A DNA stretch of 47,609 nucleotides from Microbacterium sp. 5K110 (GTDB lineage Bacteria > Actinomycetota > Actinomycetes > Actinomycetales > Microbacteriaceae), in contig NZ_VBUM01000016.1 in NCBI RefSeq assembly GCF_005774735.1, positions 1 through 47,609 of the forward strand, read 5' to 3'. Position 1 is the stretch's first letter, and the number at the start of each line of letters is the position of its first letter. A program made the translations under genes and the position numbers. The notes under the pieces are model-generated. The model worked only from the letters and a program-made list of their open reading frames with translations. It had not been told where the DNA came from and did not search any database. Positions 7,000-15,220 of the stretch are shown here, piece after piece.

Positions 7000-9015
7000 C
7001 TACCGGGCCCCGGCGGTCACCTCTGCGGGAGCAGGCGCCAGCGGGAAACGGACCTCGGCGATCGTGCCACTGTCGGGAGCATTGTCGAGGCTGATGGTCG
7101 CCTTCATCCCCGCGAGCAGGTCTCGCGTGATCGCCAGCCCCAAACCCGTTCCGGCGACCCCGTCATGGATCGTCCGCGGGGCGCGGTAGAAGGGCTCGAA
7201 CAGCCGCTCGCGCTCCGCGGGGTCGATCCCGGGCCCCTCGTCCTGCACTGTGACGATCACCGCGTCCTCGGTGGTGCGCACGGTGATCGTCACCGCTCCC
7301 CCGCGAGGCGAGAACTTCACGGCGTTGGTGAGGAGGTTCGTGATCACTCGGCCGAGATCGCTCGCATACGCCATCACCCGCACGGAGGAAGCGCAGTCCA
7401 CCTCGGTGGTCAGTTCTCGGCTCACGACGCTGTACCGCACGTCGAGCAGGCATTGCTCGATGACCTCCGCGAGCACGACCGGCACCGCCGGCGCCTCGGC
7501 GTCTTCCCGCTGCCGTCGGGCAGCGGCGAGCACGTTGCTGACCAGCTCGAGAAGGCGTTCGGAGTTGCGGAGGATCACCGCGACGTAGTCGCGTTCCACG
7601 GGAGTGCGCACGAGATCGGCCAGCTCCTCCGCATACCCGCTGATCGAGGTGAGCGGCGTTCTCAGCTCGTGCGACACGCTGGCGACGAAGTCGTCCTTCT
7701 GCTGGTTCATCGCCCGCAGCGCGTCGACGATCTGGCGCTGCTTCTCCAACCGCGCGGCCATGACCGCCTCGGCCTCGCGCAGAGCGCTGAGATCCTCGAC
7801 GTAGAGGAGGTAGAACGTGCCGTAGTCCGATCGGTCGAGCGCCTCGATCGTGACGCGCAAGAGAGCGTCGTCGCCCTCGTCGACCGGCCACGCCGTGGTG
7901 TCGGACCGGCCGGGCACGAGAGTCCTCGCGAACGATCGGAGCGTTCCGTCCGGCCGGACGACCAGGCCCGACTTCGCCGTCGCCGTCAACTCGGAGGCCA
8001 GCACGGTGGTCGCCATCGGGTTGATCTCCAGGACCACGAGCCCCCCGCCCGCTTCTTCCGACAGGATCGCGAAGCCGCTGCGGGCGCGCGCGAATCCCTC
8101 GTTCAAGAGTCGCCGGGTGCCTTCGCGCTGGTCGATCAACGCACGCTGGTGGGCCTGCGCCGCAGCGACGAACAGGGCGGTGACGGCCAGGGTGATGGCA
8201 TAGAGCTGCAACAGGCTCACGACCCTGATCGCTCCGGCGGAATTGGCGAACGCCCCGCCGCCGAGGGCGGTCAACCCGCTCACCACGGCGATCGTCAGGA
8301 CCAGTTGCGCGTACGTCACACGCATCGATTGCGTGAAGGCCGCGTACATCAGGACGGGCACCGGTAAGAACCCCAGCGGATCCCTCCAACCGGGGAAGAA
8401 CGCCACCGCCGTGGTGGCGAGGGTGAGGAGCGTCAGCCCCAGGGAGATCCTCCACGGGGTCACGCGCTTCTCCCGTGCGATCAGGACGAGAGGGGTGATG
8501 ACCAGGATGGCCGAGGTATGGGATGCGACGATACCGCCGACCGTGGAGAGGAACGACCCGCCCCCCACGGCCACGCCCGCTGCGATCCCGAGCCCGCCCA
8601 CGGAGCCGCCGACGACCGCGCCCAGCATGAACCGGCCGGCGGCTTTCAGGTTGCGGATCCCCGGCGCGGCGGAGCGACCCGTGGCGATGGTCGCCACGAC
8701 GTACACCTCGAAGGCCGCCGACAAGCCGCCGAGGACGGCGACCCCCATCCCGCGCTCGCCGATCACCGAGACGGCGACCATCATCAGCCCGTAGCCCGCA
8801 CTGACGTAGGGGCGCTGGGCTGACGAGGACATCAGGCCCGCAGCGGCACCGACACCCGCGGCGGGCCACCACCAGCTCAACGTCGCAGGCCCACTCACCC
8901 ACGTGACGCTGGCCAGCCCCACGACGAAGCTGATGAGCAGGGTCAGCGCCAGCGCTGCCGGGTGGCGCCACCCCGGGAGCGCGCGCACCCTGTCGGCGAT
9001 ATTGCTGTGGGACAT
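7000..9015 (-). CDS. Membrane sensor histidine kinase with MASE1-like N-terminus
   Basis: The product is 671 aa. The first ~270 residues hold eight or more membrane helices of MASE1-like character. A PAS-like region follows, then a short coiled coil leading to the H-box KDDFVASVSHELRTPL (phospho-acceptor His about 449), N-box NLLTNAVKFSP, G1 VQDEGPGIDP and G2 GTGLGLAI of a complete HATPase domain. The ATG at 9015 is chosen because TACTAT lies exactly six bases upstream (a leaderless start) and there is no Shine-Dalgarno; an upstream in-frame extension looks like shadow sequence. It is divergent from a stand-alone receiver gene at 9117, its likely partner. Confidence 0.88.
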   Translation of the reverse strand: MSHSNIADRVRALPGWRHPAALALTLLISFVVGLASVTWVSGPATLSWWWPAAGVGAAAGLMSSSAQRPYVSAGYGLMMVAVSVIGERGMGVAVLGGLSAAFEVYVVATIATGRSAAPGIRNLKAAGRFMLGAVVGGSVGGLGIAAGVAVGGGSFLSTVGGIVASHTSAILVITPLVLIAREKRVTPWRISLGLTLLTLATTAVAFFPGWRDPLGFLPVPVLMYAAFTQSMRVTYAQLVLTIAVVSGLTALGGGAFANSAGAIRVVSLLQLYAITLAVTALFVAAAQAHQRALIDQREGTRRLLNEGFARARSGFAILSEEAGGGLVVLEINPMATTVLASELTATAKSGLVVRPDGTLRSFARTLVPGRSDTTAWPVDEGDDALLRVTIEALDRSDYGTFYLLYVEDLSALREAEAVMAARLEKQRQIVDALRAMNQQKDDFVASVSHELRTPLTSISGYAEELADLVRTPVERDYVAVILRNSERLLELVSNVLAAARRQREDAEAPAVPVVLAEVIEQCLLDVRYSVVSRELTTEVDCASSVRVMAYASDLGRVITNLLTNAVKFSPRGGAVTITVRTTEDAVIVTVQDEGPGIDPAERERLFEPFYRAPRTIHDGVAGTGLGLAITRDLLAGMKATISLDNAPDSGTIAEVRFPLAPAPAEVTAGAR

Positions 9016-9021
9016 GCCGGG

Positions 9022-9027
9022 ATAGTA
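9022..9027 (-). promoter_or_regulatory. -10 element (TACTAT) of leaderless histidine kinase mRNA
   Basis: On the minus strand TACTAT is followed by six bases and the ATG at 9015. This spacing puts the transcription start at or next to the start codon. No convincing -35 is seen. Confidence 0.55.
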
Positions 9028-9116
9028 TCCGTGCAGAGACCCGATCGAGTGCCGTCGGGCACCCCGACTCGCGAGGCGCGGGCGGGAGGTCGGATGCCGA
9101 GGGGAGAGGGTCTCAC

Positions 9117-9500
9117 GTGCCATCAGTACTCATCGCCGACGACGAGGTCGACCTCGCCCGACTCACGCGTATGCGCCTGGATGCCGCCGGTCTCGACGCC
9201 GTGGAGTGCTACGACGGCTCCACCGCGCTGCAGATCCTGCGCGAAAGCCGTCCCGCGGTGGCGATTCTCGACTGGATGATGCCCGGAATGGACGGCCTCG
9301 AACTCGCCCGCCTCGTCCGCGCCGACGATGCCCTGAAGAACACTCGCCTGATCCTGATGACCGCCCGCGTGGAGGCCGAGACGGAGGAGGGGTTCGCCGA
9401 GCGTCACGGATTCGACGTCGTCCTCATCAAGCCCGTCCCCCGCGCCGATCTCATCGCTACGGTGCTGAGCGAGCTGCAGGCGGCCCGCGTCGGCGCCTGA
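9117..9500 (+). CDS. Stand-alone response-regulator receiver protein
   Basis: The product is 127 aa, one CheY-like receiver domain with no output domain. Acidic pocket D8-D9, phospho-acceptor D52 (AILDWMMPGMDG), T82 and K105 (LIKPVP) are all present, so it should be phosphorylated normally. It starts with GTG at 9117, with GGGGAGAGGG six bases upstream. The divergent gene 101 bp away encodes a hybrid-free histidine kinase, so the two probably form a pair that acts through protein-protein contact, not through direct DNA binding. Confidence 0.9.
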   Translation: MPSVLIADDEVDLARLTRMRLDAAGLDAVECYDGSTALQILRESRPAVAILDWMMPGMDGLELARLVRADDALKNTRLILMTARVEAETEEGFAERHGFDVVLIKPVPRADLIATVLSELQAARVGA

Positions 9501-9554
9501 CGCATCCCCTCCCGCGTCTCCCGCGGTCGATCCGCGCCCGGGCCACGCCCCGGA

Positions 9555-9560
9555 TAGATT
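9555..9560 (+). promoter_or_regulatory. -10 element (TAGATT) of leaderless P-loop kinase mRNA
   Basis: TAGATT is followed by exactly six bases and the ATG at 9567. No Shine-Dalgarno is present. Confidence 0.6.
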
Positions 9561-9566
9561 CGGGGA

Positions 9567-10247
9567 ATGCCGGCCCCCGCTTCCCCGCCCCCGCACGCCG
9601 TCGAAGCCCTCGCCGACCGCGTCGAGCGCGCGGCATCCGGATCCGCGCGCTTCCTGCTCGGCATCGCCGGCAGCCCGGGCAGCGGCAAGACGACGCTCGC
9701 GGCCGCCCTCGTCGACGAGTTGAACGCCCGCCTCGCCGGGGTGGCGGCCGCTCTGCCGATGGACGGTTTCCACCTCGCCAACGCCACGCTCGACCGTCTC
9801 GGGCGGCGCGACCGCAAAGGGGCACTCGACACGTTCGACGGCTGGGGGTTCCTCGCCCTGCTGCACCGGGTGCGGGCCGAGACCGACCGTACTGTCTTCG
9901 CACCGAGCTTCCACCGCGCCGTCGACGAGGGCGTCGCGGGCGAGATCGCGATCGAGCCCGCCACACGCCTCGTCGTGGTCGAGGGCAACTACCTCCTCGT
10001 CGACGACGGCCCGTGGGCGCTCGTGCGCGATGCTCTCGACGAAACGTGGTTCTGCACCGCTCCCCCGGCGGCGCGCGAGGCGCGCCTGATCGAGCGCCAC
10101 ACGCGCCACGGGCGCACGGTGGAGGCGGCCACCGCGTGGGCGCGGAACGTCGACGGGGGAAACGCCGACCTGATCGAGACGACGCGCGATCGTGCCGACC
10201 TCGTGGTGTCCGGCGAGACAGGAGCCGTCGTCGCTCGCACCGCTTGA
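9567..10247 (+). CDS. P-loop nucleoside/pantothenate-kinase-like protein (uridine kinase superfamily)
   Basis: The product is 226 aa. Walker A is GSPGSGKT (residues 35-42), followed by PMDGFHLAN, a conserved substrate and Mg site of the uridine kinase/PanK/YggC-like group, and VVVEGNYLLVDDGPW, the Walker B region of that group. A lid-like region with arginines (EARLIERHTRHGRT) follows. The substrate is uncertain. The gene appears to have its own leaderless promoter. The -35 of the next operon (TTGACA at 10244) overlaps its stop codon. Confidence 0.85.
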   Translation: MPAPASPPPHAVEALADRVERAASGSARFLLGIAGSPGSGKTTLAAALVDELNARLAGVAAALPMDGFHLANATLDRLGRRDRKGALDTFDGWGFLALLHRVRAETDRTVFAPSFHRAVDEGVAGEIAIEPATRLVVVEGNYLLVDDGPWALVRDALDETWFCTAPPAAREARLIERHTRHGRTVEAATAWARNVDGGNADLIETTRDRADLVVSGETGAVVARTA

Positions 10248-10272
10248 CAGCGACCTCGCAGGCTCGTAGGTT
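10244..10272 (+). promoter_or_regulatory. Promoter of the GntR/ABC operon
   Basis: TTGACA at 10244-10249, a 17-base spacer, then TAGGTT at 10267-10272 give a near-consensus housekeeping-sigma promoter, the clearest in the window. The -10 runs into the operator palindrome 10270-10291, so a bound repressor would block polymerase. Confidence 0.8.
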
Positions 10273-10291
10273 CATTACTCAAGTAACGAAC
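10270..10291. promoter_or_regulatory. Operator palindrome for the GntR-family regulator
   Basis: The core TTACTCAAGTAA (10275-10286) is a dyad, flanked symmetrically by GTTC (10270-10273) and GAAC (10288-10291), making a 22-bp near-perfect palindrome. It overlaps the -10 and lies 12 bp before the GntR start. YtrA-type regulators usually repress their own operon through such a site. Confidence 0.78.
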
Positions 10292-10303
10292 CCAAGGAGT
10301 CCG

Positions 10304-10666
10304 ATGCTCGACGACGGCAAGCCGATCTTCCTCCAGATCGCGGAGTCCATCGCCGACGGCGTCCTGGCCGGCAGCTACCCCGAGGGCACACAAGTCCCCT
10401 CGACCAACGAACTCGCCGCGTTCCACCGCATCAACCCCGCGACCGTCGGCAAGGGCCTCGGCCTGCTCGTCGATCGCGGCATCCTGCACAAACGGCGCGG
10501 GCTGGGCATGTTCGTCAGCGAAGGAGCGCGTCAGCGACTCCGCGACGAACGCACCACCGCCTTCCGCGCCGACTTCGTCGCGCCGCTGCTCGCCGAAGCG
10601 CACTCCCTCGGTCTCGATCTTCCCGACATCCACCGCATCATCGACCAGGAAGGGGCCTCGTCATGA
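10304..10666 (+). CDS. GntR-family transcriptional regulator, YtrA subfamily
   Basis: The product is 120 aa: a winged helix of about 75 residues (PIFLQIAESIADGV, then PSTNELAAFHRINPATVGKGL, then the wing KRRGLGMFV) and a short helical tail of about 40 residues, the length and form of the YtrA subfamily. The ATG at 10304 has AAGGAG at 10294-10299. It is first in an operon with an ABC ATPase and a membrane protein, a classic YtrA arrangement in which the regulator represses transporter expression, often until cell-envelope stress. Confidence 0.9.
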   Translation: MLDDGKPIFLQIAESIADGVLAGSYPEGTQVPSTNELAAFHRINPATVGKGLGLLVDRGILHKRRGLGMFVSEGARQRLRDERTTAFRADFVAPLLAEAHSLGLDLPDIHRIIDQEGASS

Positions 10667-11559
10667 CACAGCCCGCCATCCGTCTGTCGGGGGTATCGCG
10701 ACGCTTCCGTCGCACGCTCGCCCTCGACTCCGTGACCGTCGACATCCCCGAGAACGCCATCACCGGGCTCCTCGGCCGCAACGGCGCCGGCAAGACGACG
10801 CTCATGTCGATCATCGCCGGCCACGACCGGCCCAGCACCGGCTCCGTCGAGGTCTTCGGCACCGATCCGTTCGAGAACGCCGTGACGATGTCATCCATCA
10901 GCTTCGTGCGCGACAACCAGCGCTATCCCGAGGACTTCACGCTGCGCCAGGCGATCGAGGTCGCCCCGCTCTTCCATGCCGGATGGGATGCCGAGGTGGC
11001 CGAGCGCCTGATCCACGGCTTCCGACTCCCCCGGAAGACCGCGATCAAGAAGCTGTCGCGCGGGCAGGCCTCCTCGCTCGGGATCGTGCTCGGCCTCGCC
11101 TCGCGCGCACCCGTGACGATCTTCGACGAGCCCTACCTCGGACTGGATGCCACGGCCCGACGCTTCTTCTACGACTCGCTCATGCAGGACTACCTCGACC
11201 ACCCGCGCACGATCCTGGTGTCCACTCACCTCATCGACGAGATGGAGCCCCTGCTCGAGCACGTCGTGATCGTCGATGACGGGCGCCTCGTGCGCACGGC
11301 CACGGCGGACGAACTGCGCGGCAGCGCCGTCACGCTGAGCGGACTCACCGCCGCGGTCGACGATCTGGCCGAGGGACGCCGTGTCCTCCAGCGCCGCTCG
11401 ATCGGCGGTCTCACGTCGCTCGTCGTCGAGACCCGGGCCGACGACGACCTGCGCGCGCAGGTCGCCCGCACCGGCGTCCAACTGACCTCGGCCACGCTGC
11501 AGGACCTCGTCGCCGCCTACGGCGTCCAGAACGACACCCGGGAAGGAACCCTCGCATGA
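10663..11559 (+). CDS. ABC transporter ATP-binding protein
   Basis: The product is 298 aa. Walker A is GRNGAGKT (residues 38-45), the signature is LSRGQ (131-135) in place of LSGGQ, and Walker B is TIFDEP (about 152-157), followed by VSTHLIDEM. The C-terminal ~80 residues extend beyond the ATPase core. The start overlaps the regulator stop as ATGA, implying coupled translation. With the next gene it should form a two-component exporter or membrane-stress pump of the YtrB type. Confidence 0.92.
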   Translation: MTQPAIRLSGVSRRFRRTLALDSVTVDIPENAITGLLGRNGAGKTTLMSIIAGHDRPSTGSVEVFGTDPFENAVTMSSISFVRDNQRYPEDFTLRQAIEVAPLFHAGWDAEVAERLIHGFRLPRKTAIKKLSRGQASSLGIVLGLASRAPVTIFDEPYLGLDATARRFFYDSLMQDYLDHPRTILVSTHLIDEMEPLLEHVVIVDDGRLVRTATADELRGSAVTLSGLTAAVDDLAEGRRVLQRRSIGGLTSLVVETRADDDLRAQVARTGVQLTSATLQDLVAAYGVQNDTREGTLA

Positions 11560-12284
11560 CCTCCGCCACCGTCACCCGCTCGCGCGGCGCCGCGCCGCTG
11601 GATGTCCTGCGCCTGCACTTCGCGCAGCGCGCGATGCTGCTGCGCACCCCGCCGGGCATCATGCTCATCGTGTTCGCGCTCACCGTGATCATCGCGATCA
11701 TCTTCTGGCGGATCGGCTCGGTCCCTGGCAGCCCGGAGTGGGTGCAGAACAGTCGCAACAACGCGGCGGTCTTCTGGGCGCTGCCCGGATTCTTCGGATG
11801 GCTCGGGGTCCAGACCGTGTCACTGACGTTCCCGCTCGCCCTGTCGCTCGGCAGCACCCGTCGCACCTTCGTCTTCGGCACCGTGCTCACCCACGTCGCG
11901 CTCTCGCTCTACGTCACCGCCATGCTGCTGGCCCTGCTGGCCATCGAGCTGGCGACGGGGCACTGGTTCTTCGACATCTACATGACCGACGTCACGATCC
12001 TCGGCTCCGGAAATCCCGTTCAGCTCGCGGTCACCGCGTTCCTCGGCACGCTCTTCGTCCTCTCGGTCGGCGGCGCCTTCGCCGCCGCCTGGGTGCGGTT
12101 CGGAGCACTCGGGCCGATCGGGCTCGCGGCGGCGCTCGTGGTCTCGCTGGGGATCGTCGTGATCCTCCTCGTCCCGATCGCGTCGGCGTTCCAGCCGTGG
12201 TGGGTCGCGGCGGCGGCGGGCGTGGTGATCGTCCTCGCCCTCGTGGGGCAGTACTCCTTCCTCCGACGCGCGTCCGTGCGCTGA
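11556..12284 (+). CDS. ABC transporter membrane subunit
   Basis: The product is 242 aa with about six hydrophobic segments (for example MLIVFALTVIIAIIFW near residues 35-50, LIGLAAALVVSLGIVVILLV region later) and no enzymatic motif. It begins four bases inside the ATPase gene (ATGA) and is the last gene of the operon. It probably supplies the membrane channel for the ATPase encoded at 10663-11559. The substrate is unknown. Confidence 0.85.
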   Translation: MTSATVTRSRGAAPLDVLRLHFAQRAMLLRTPPGIMLIVFALTVIIAIIFWRIGSVPGSPEWVQNSRNNAAVFWALPGFFGWLGVQTVSLTFPLALSLGSTRRTFVFGTVLTHVALSLYVTAMLLALLAIELATGHWFFDIYMTDVTILGSGNPVQLAVTAFLGTLFVLSVGGAFAAAWVRFGALGPIGLAAALVVSLGIVVILLVPIASAFQPWWVAAAAGVVIVLALVGQYSFLRRASVR

Positions 12285-12296
12285 GGCCACGCGGCG

Positions 12297-12323
12297 GGTC
12301 CCGCTCACCGCGCCGGCGGGACC
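12297..12323. terminator. Convergent terminator hairpin at 12284/12305
   Basis: GGTCCCGC (12297-12304) and GCGGGACC (12316-12323) form a perfect 8-bp stem with an 11-base loop. The loop holds the stop codon of the minus-strand gene and the right arm lies in its last codons. Confidence 0.65.
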
Positions 12324-12844
12324 GGCATGGTGCGATCGAGCGTCCAGCCGTTCTCGTCCACCGCGCCCGCGCCCGGCCGCTCCGCGTCGCGGCGGGCCGC
12401 CTCGGCATCCGCGTACATCAGCGAGACGAGGCCGCGCTGCTTCCACAACTGCTCACGTGTGTAGGCGTCCTCGGACATGACGAACGCCCCGCCGCCGGTC
12501 CGACGCCGCAGCTCCGCGAGCCAGGCCGCATAGGCGGGATCGGGAAGGGATGCCGCGGGGAACGGCCTCGCCCGAGCGATCAGTCGCTCGGCGATGGCCT
12601 GCACCGTCCACGCGGTGCGGCCGTCGCGGAACAGGTCCCATTCGCCGGCGCTGGAGTAGCTCAGCAGCTCAGTGTCTTCGTCGTCGCCGTCCTCTGAGGG
12701 CACGTGGATGCGGCACCGCCAGTGCCCCGTGGCGTAGAGGTACGCATCGATCCGGATGCCGTGGTACCCGAGCTCGTGAGCGTGGGCGACCGCCGCGACC
12801 AGGGCGAACGGCGGGTGCGAGGGCGCGTCGGCGATATCCGTCAT
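12305..12844 (-). CDS. Conserved hypothetical protein (179 aa)
   Basis: The protein starts MTDIADAPSHPPF and has a mixed, soluble composition with no membrane helix. Segments such as IRIDAYLYATGHWRCRIHVPSEDG, SYSSAGEWDLFRDGRTAW and GGAFVMSEDAYTREQLWKQRG suggest a folded alpha/beta protein. I do not recognise a family. The ATG at 12844 is chosen as the first start with TACGGT eight bases upstream and no Shine-Dalgarno. The much longer open frame upstream is antisense to known genes. It is divergent, by 66 bp, from the GNAT gene. Confidence 0.72.
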   Translation of the reverse strand: MTDIADAPSHPPFALVAAVAHAHELGYHGIRIDAYLYATGHWRCRIHVPSEDGDDEDTELLSYSSAGEWDLFRDGRTAWTVQAIAERLIARARPFPAASLPDPAYAAWLAELRRRTGGGAFVMSEDAYTREQLWKQRGLVSLMYADAEAARRDAERPGAGAVDENGWTLDRTMPVPPAR

Positions 12845-12898
12845 GGTGGTCGACCGTACCCGCCCCTCCGCTCCGGACGGATGCGGGCGCGAGGTCGC

Positions 12899-12904
12899 TA
12901 CCCT
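12899..12904 (+). promoter_or_regulatory. -10 element (TACCCT) of leaderless GNAT mRNA
   Basis: TACCCT is followed by six bases (GACAAC) and the GTG at 12911. No Shine-Dalgarno is present. Confidence 0.6.
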
Positions 12905-12910
12905 GACAAC

Positions 12911-13780
12911 GTGACCGTCCATCTCGTTCCCGTCGACGCCGCCGGCACCGACCGGAGCGCTCTGCGCCGCTTCCTCACGACCGAGACGTTCCCGTTCCAC
13001 GTCGTCGCCCGACCCACCCCGGAACAGGTGGATGCCGCGATCGACGCCGGCGCGTGGGGCGGCGCGGACACCGAAACCCTGTGGATCGACCACCCCGACC
13101 ACGGCCGGATCGGCGTGCTCCGCCTGCAGGACGTGAACGACCCCACCGTGATGCTCGACCTGCGCCTCGCCGAGCGGTGGCGCGGACGCGGCCTGGGCGC
13201 CGAGGCGCTCGACGCGGCAGCCGATCACATCTTCCGGACGCGGCCCTCGGTGCTGCGGTTCGAGGGCCAGACGCGTGCAGACAACGTCGCGATGCGCCAG
13301 ACGTTCTCGCGCCGCGGCTGGGTGCAGGAGGCGCACTACCGCGACGGATGGCAGATCGAGGGCGGCGAGCCGGTGGCATCCGTCGCCTACGCCCTCGTGC
13401 GACGCGACAGGGACTCGCGCGCAGTTCCCGATGCGATCCGGCGGGCGTGGGAGGCCGAGGAGCAGCTGCTCACCCCCGGCGTGCGGTCCGATCCTGCGCG
13501 CGTCGCTGCCCTGCTCGCCGAGGGTTTCGTCGAGATCGGGCAGTCGGGACGCCGGTGGACGCGGGACGAGATCGTCGCCGCGCTGGTCGACGAGCCGGGG
13601 GTCGGCGACGCCGTCGTCAGCGACCGCGAGGCACGGATGATCGGGCCGGATCTCGTCCTGCTCGAGTACCGTGTGCGGTTCGACGGACGCGACAGCCGCC
13701 GCGCGGCGCTGTGGCGTTGTGACCCGGAACCCCGCTGCGTTTTCCACCAGGGCACGGCGATCGGACAGAGCGAGGGCTGA
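12911..13780 (+). CDS. GNAT N-acetyltransferase fused to an NTF2/DUF4440-like domain
   Basis: The product is 289 aa with two domains. Residues about 1-165 are a GNAT acetyltransferase of the RimJ/RimL type, with the acetyl-CoA loop RWRGRGLGAEALDAA and the NVAMRQTFSRRGWVQEA helix that follows. Residues about 175-285 (AWEAEEQLLTPGVRSDP through RRAALWRCDPE and FHQGTAI) have the pattern of DUF4440/SnoaL-like small alpha+beta proteins. The linker is arginine- and aspartate-rich. The fusion suggests that the second domain binds a ligand or helps dimerise. The acetylation substrate is unknown. Confidence 0.82.
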   Translation: MTVHLVPVDAAGTDRSALRRFLTTETFPFHVVARPTPEQVDAAIDAGAWGGADTETLWIDHPDHGRIGVLRLQDVNDPTVMLDLRLAERWRGRGLGAEALDAAADHIFRTRPSVLRFEGQTRADNVAMRQTFSRRGWVQEAHYRDGWQIEGGEPVASVAYALVRRDRDSRAVPDAIRRAWEAEEQLLTPGVRSDPARVAALLAEGFVEIGQSGRRWTRDEIVAALVDEPGVGDAVVSDREARMIGPDLVLLEYRVRFDGRDSRRAALWRCDPEPRCVFHQGTAIGQSEG

Positions 13781-13841
13781 CCCCTCCTCCCCCTGTGGAC
13801 GGTCTCGGCGCGATGTCGGAGGTTCGTGGCAGCATGTGTGC

Positions 13842-15149
13842 ATGCCGGAACGACCACCGCTCTTCGACGATCGCGAGGACGCCGTCCTCACCGACGTCGT
13901 CGGTGCGCTGATCGAGAGCGAGCGCGCCCTCGCCGAACTCGAGGCGGCGCGCGTCCTGCAGTTCGCGGCCGCGATGCGTGTCGCCCTGCAGCGGTCGGCG
14001 CACCGGCCTCGAGCGGTGCAGGAGCGCGAGATGGCGCTGCGTTCGATCGCGGCCGAGATCGGCGGCGCGCTGCGCTGGAACGACCGCACGGTGCAGCGCC
14101 GCCTCGGCGAAGCCCTGCAGCTGGTCGACGACTTCCCCGCGACGCTGCAGGCGCTGTCCGAGGGGCGCCTGAGCCCACGCCACGCCGCGGTGATCCGCGA
14201 CATCGGCGTCGAGATGGACGATCCCGCCGTGCGGGCGGAGTACGAGCGCCGCGTGGTCGTGCGGGCCGCGAACGACACCGTCGCCGGCACGCGGGCCTTC
14301 GCGCGCGCTCTCGTCGAAGAACTGCACCCCGCCTCGATCACCGAGCGCTTCGCACGCGCCGAGCAGCAGCGCCGGGTCTGGATCGACGACGACGTCGACG
14401 GCATGGCGCGGCTCGGGGTGCTCGACGGGGCGACGAAGATCCGCGCGATGTACGACCGCCTCACCCGACAAGCGAACGAGATCCGCGCGGTCGCAGGGCC
14501 CGCCGCGGACGACGACACCGATCCGGATGCCGTGCACGACCGCCGCGCGATCGACCAGGTCCGAGCCGACCTGCTGTGCGACCTCGTGCTCACGGGCCAG
14601 CCGGCGATCGATCCGACCGCCGACTCGCTTCCCGGCGGCCTCGGCGCGATCCGCGCGCACGTCTCGGTCACGGTGCCCGCCCTCACCGCCGTCGGGGCGA
14701 GCGACCGCGGCGCGTCGATCGACGGGCTCAGCCCCATCGACGCCGATACGGCGCGGCGGCTCCTGGCCGGCTCTCCCGCCTGGGATCGCCTCGTCACCGA
14801 CCCGGTCACGGGCACCGTCCTCGCGGTCGACCGCTACCGCCCCTCTCCCGCGCTTCAGCGCTTCGTCCGCGCGCGCGACGTGCACTGCAGGTTCCCCGGA
14901 TGCCGGCAGCCGGCGCGGCGATGCGAGATCGATCACAACCACGACCACGCCCGCGGCGGACCGACGAGCCGGTGCAACCTCGCGTGCCTGTGCACACGGC
15001 ATCACACCCTCAAGACCGAGACCCCCTGGGTGGCCCGACAGCTCCCTGACGGGAGCATCGAGTGGACGAGTCCGCTGGGCCGCGTGATCACCGATCATCC
15101 CGAGAGATACGTCGCCTTCGTCCCCGAACCGGATCCGCCGCCGTTCTGA
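13842..15149 (+). CDS. DUF222 / HNH endonuclease domain protein
   Basis: The product is 435 aa. The N-terminal ~300 residues are the helical DUF222 region common in high-copy actinobacterial families. The C-terminus carries the HNH nuclease with zinc cysteines: CRFPGCRQP, then EIDHNHDHARGG, then CNLACLCTRHH. All HNH residues are present, so catalysis is plausible. Such genes occur in several copies in Microbacterium and their role is not established; they are sometimes near mobile elements, but none is seen here. The ATG at 13842 has GGAGG about 20 bases away, so the start could instead be the in-frame GTG at 13836. Confidence 0.88.
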   Translation: MPERPPLFDDREDAVLTDVVGALIESERALAELEAARVLQFAAAMRVALQRSAHRPRAVQEREMALRSIAAEIGGALRWNDRTVQRRLGEALQLVDDFPATLQALSEGRLSPRHAAVIRDIGVEMDDPAVRAEYERRVVVRAANDTVAGTRAFARALVEELHPASITERFARAEQQRRVWIDDDVDGMARLGVLDGATKIRAMYDRLTRQANEIRAVAGPAADDDTDPDAVHDRRAIDQVRADLLCDLVLTGQPAIDPTADSLPGGLGAIRAHVSVTVPALTAVGASDRGASIDGLSPIDADTARRLLAGSPAWDRLVTDPVTGTVLAVDRYRPSPALQRFVRARDVHCRFPGCRQPARRCEIDHNHDHARGGPTSRCNLACLCTRHHTLKTETPWVARQLPDGSIEWTSPLGRVITDHPERYVAFVPEPDPPPF

Positions 15150-15220
15150 GTCGCCCCGGCACGTCCGCCCTCCGCGAACCCCTCTCGCTGCATGAGCCCG
15201 ACGATGCTTGGCTGGCGACC

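Noticed and set aside
12845..14815. N-terminal extension of the 179-aa minus-strand protein into a long fusion
   Set aside because: The extension is antisense to the GNAT and HNH genes, is Arg/Ser-rich, and the internal ATG at 12844 has a plausible -10 spacing.
13842..15149. HNH endonuclease as part of a mobile element or intron
   Set aside because: No terminal repeats, intron structure, integrase or target duplication is visible; DUF222-HNH genes are usually stand-alone in this group.
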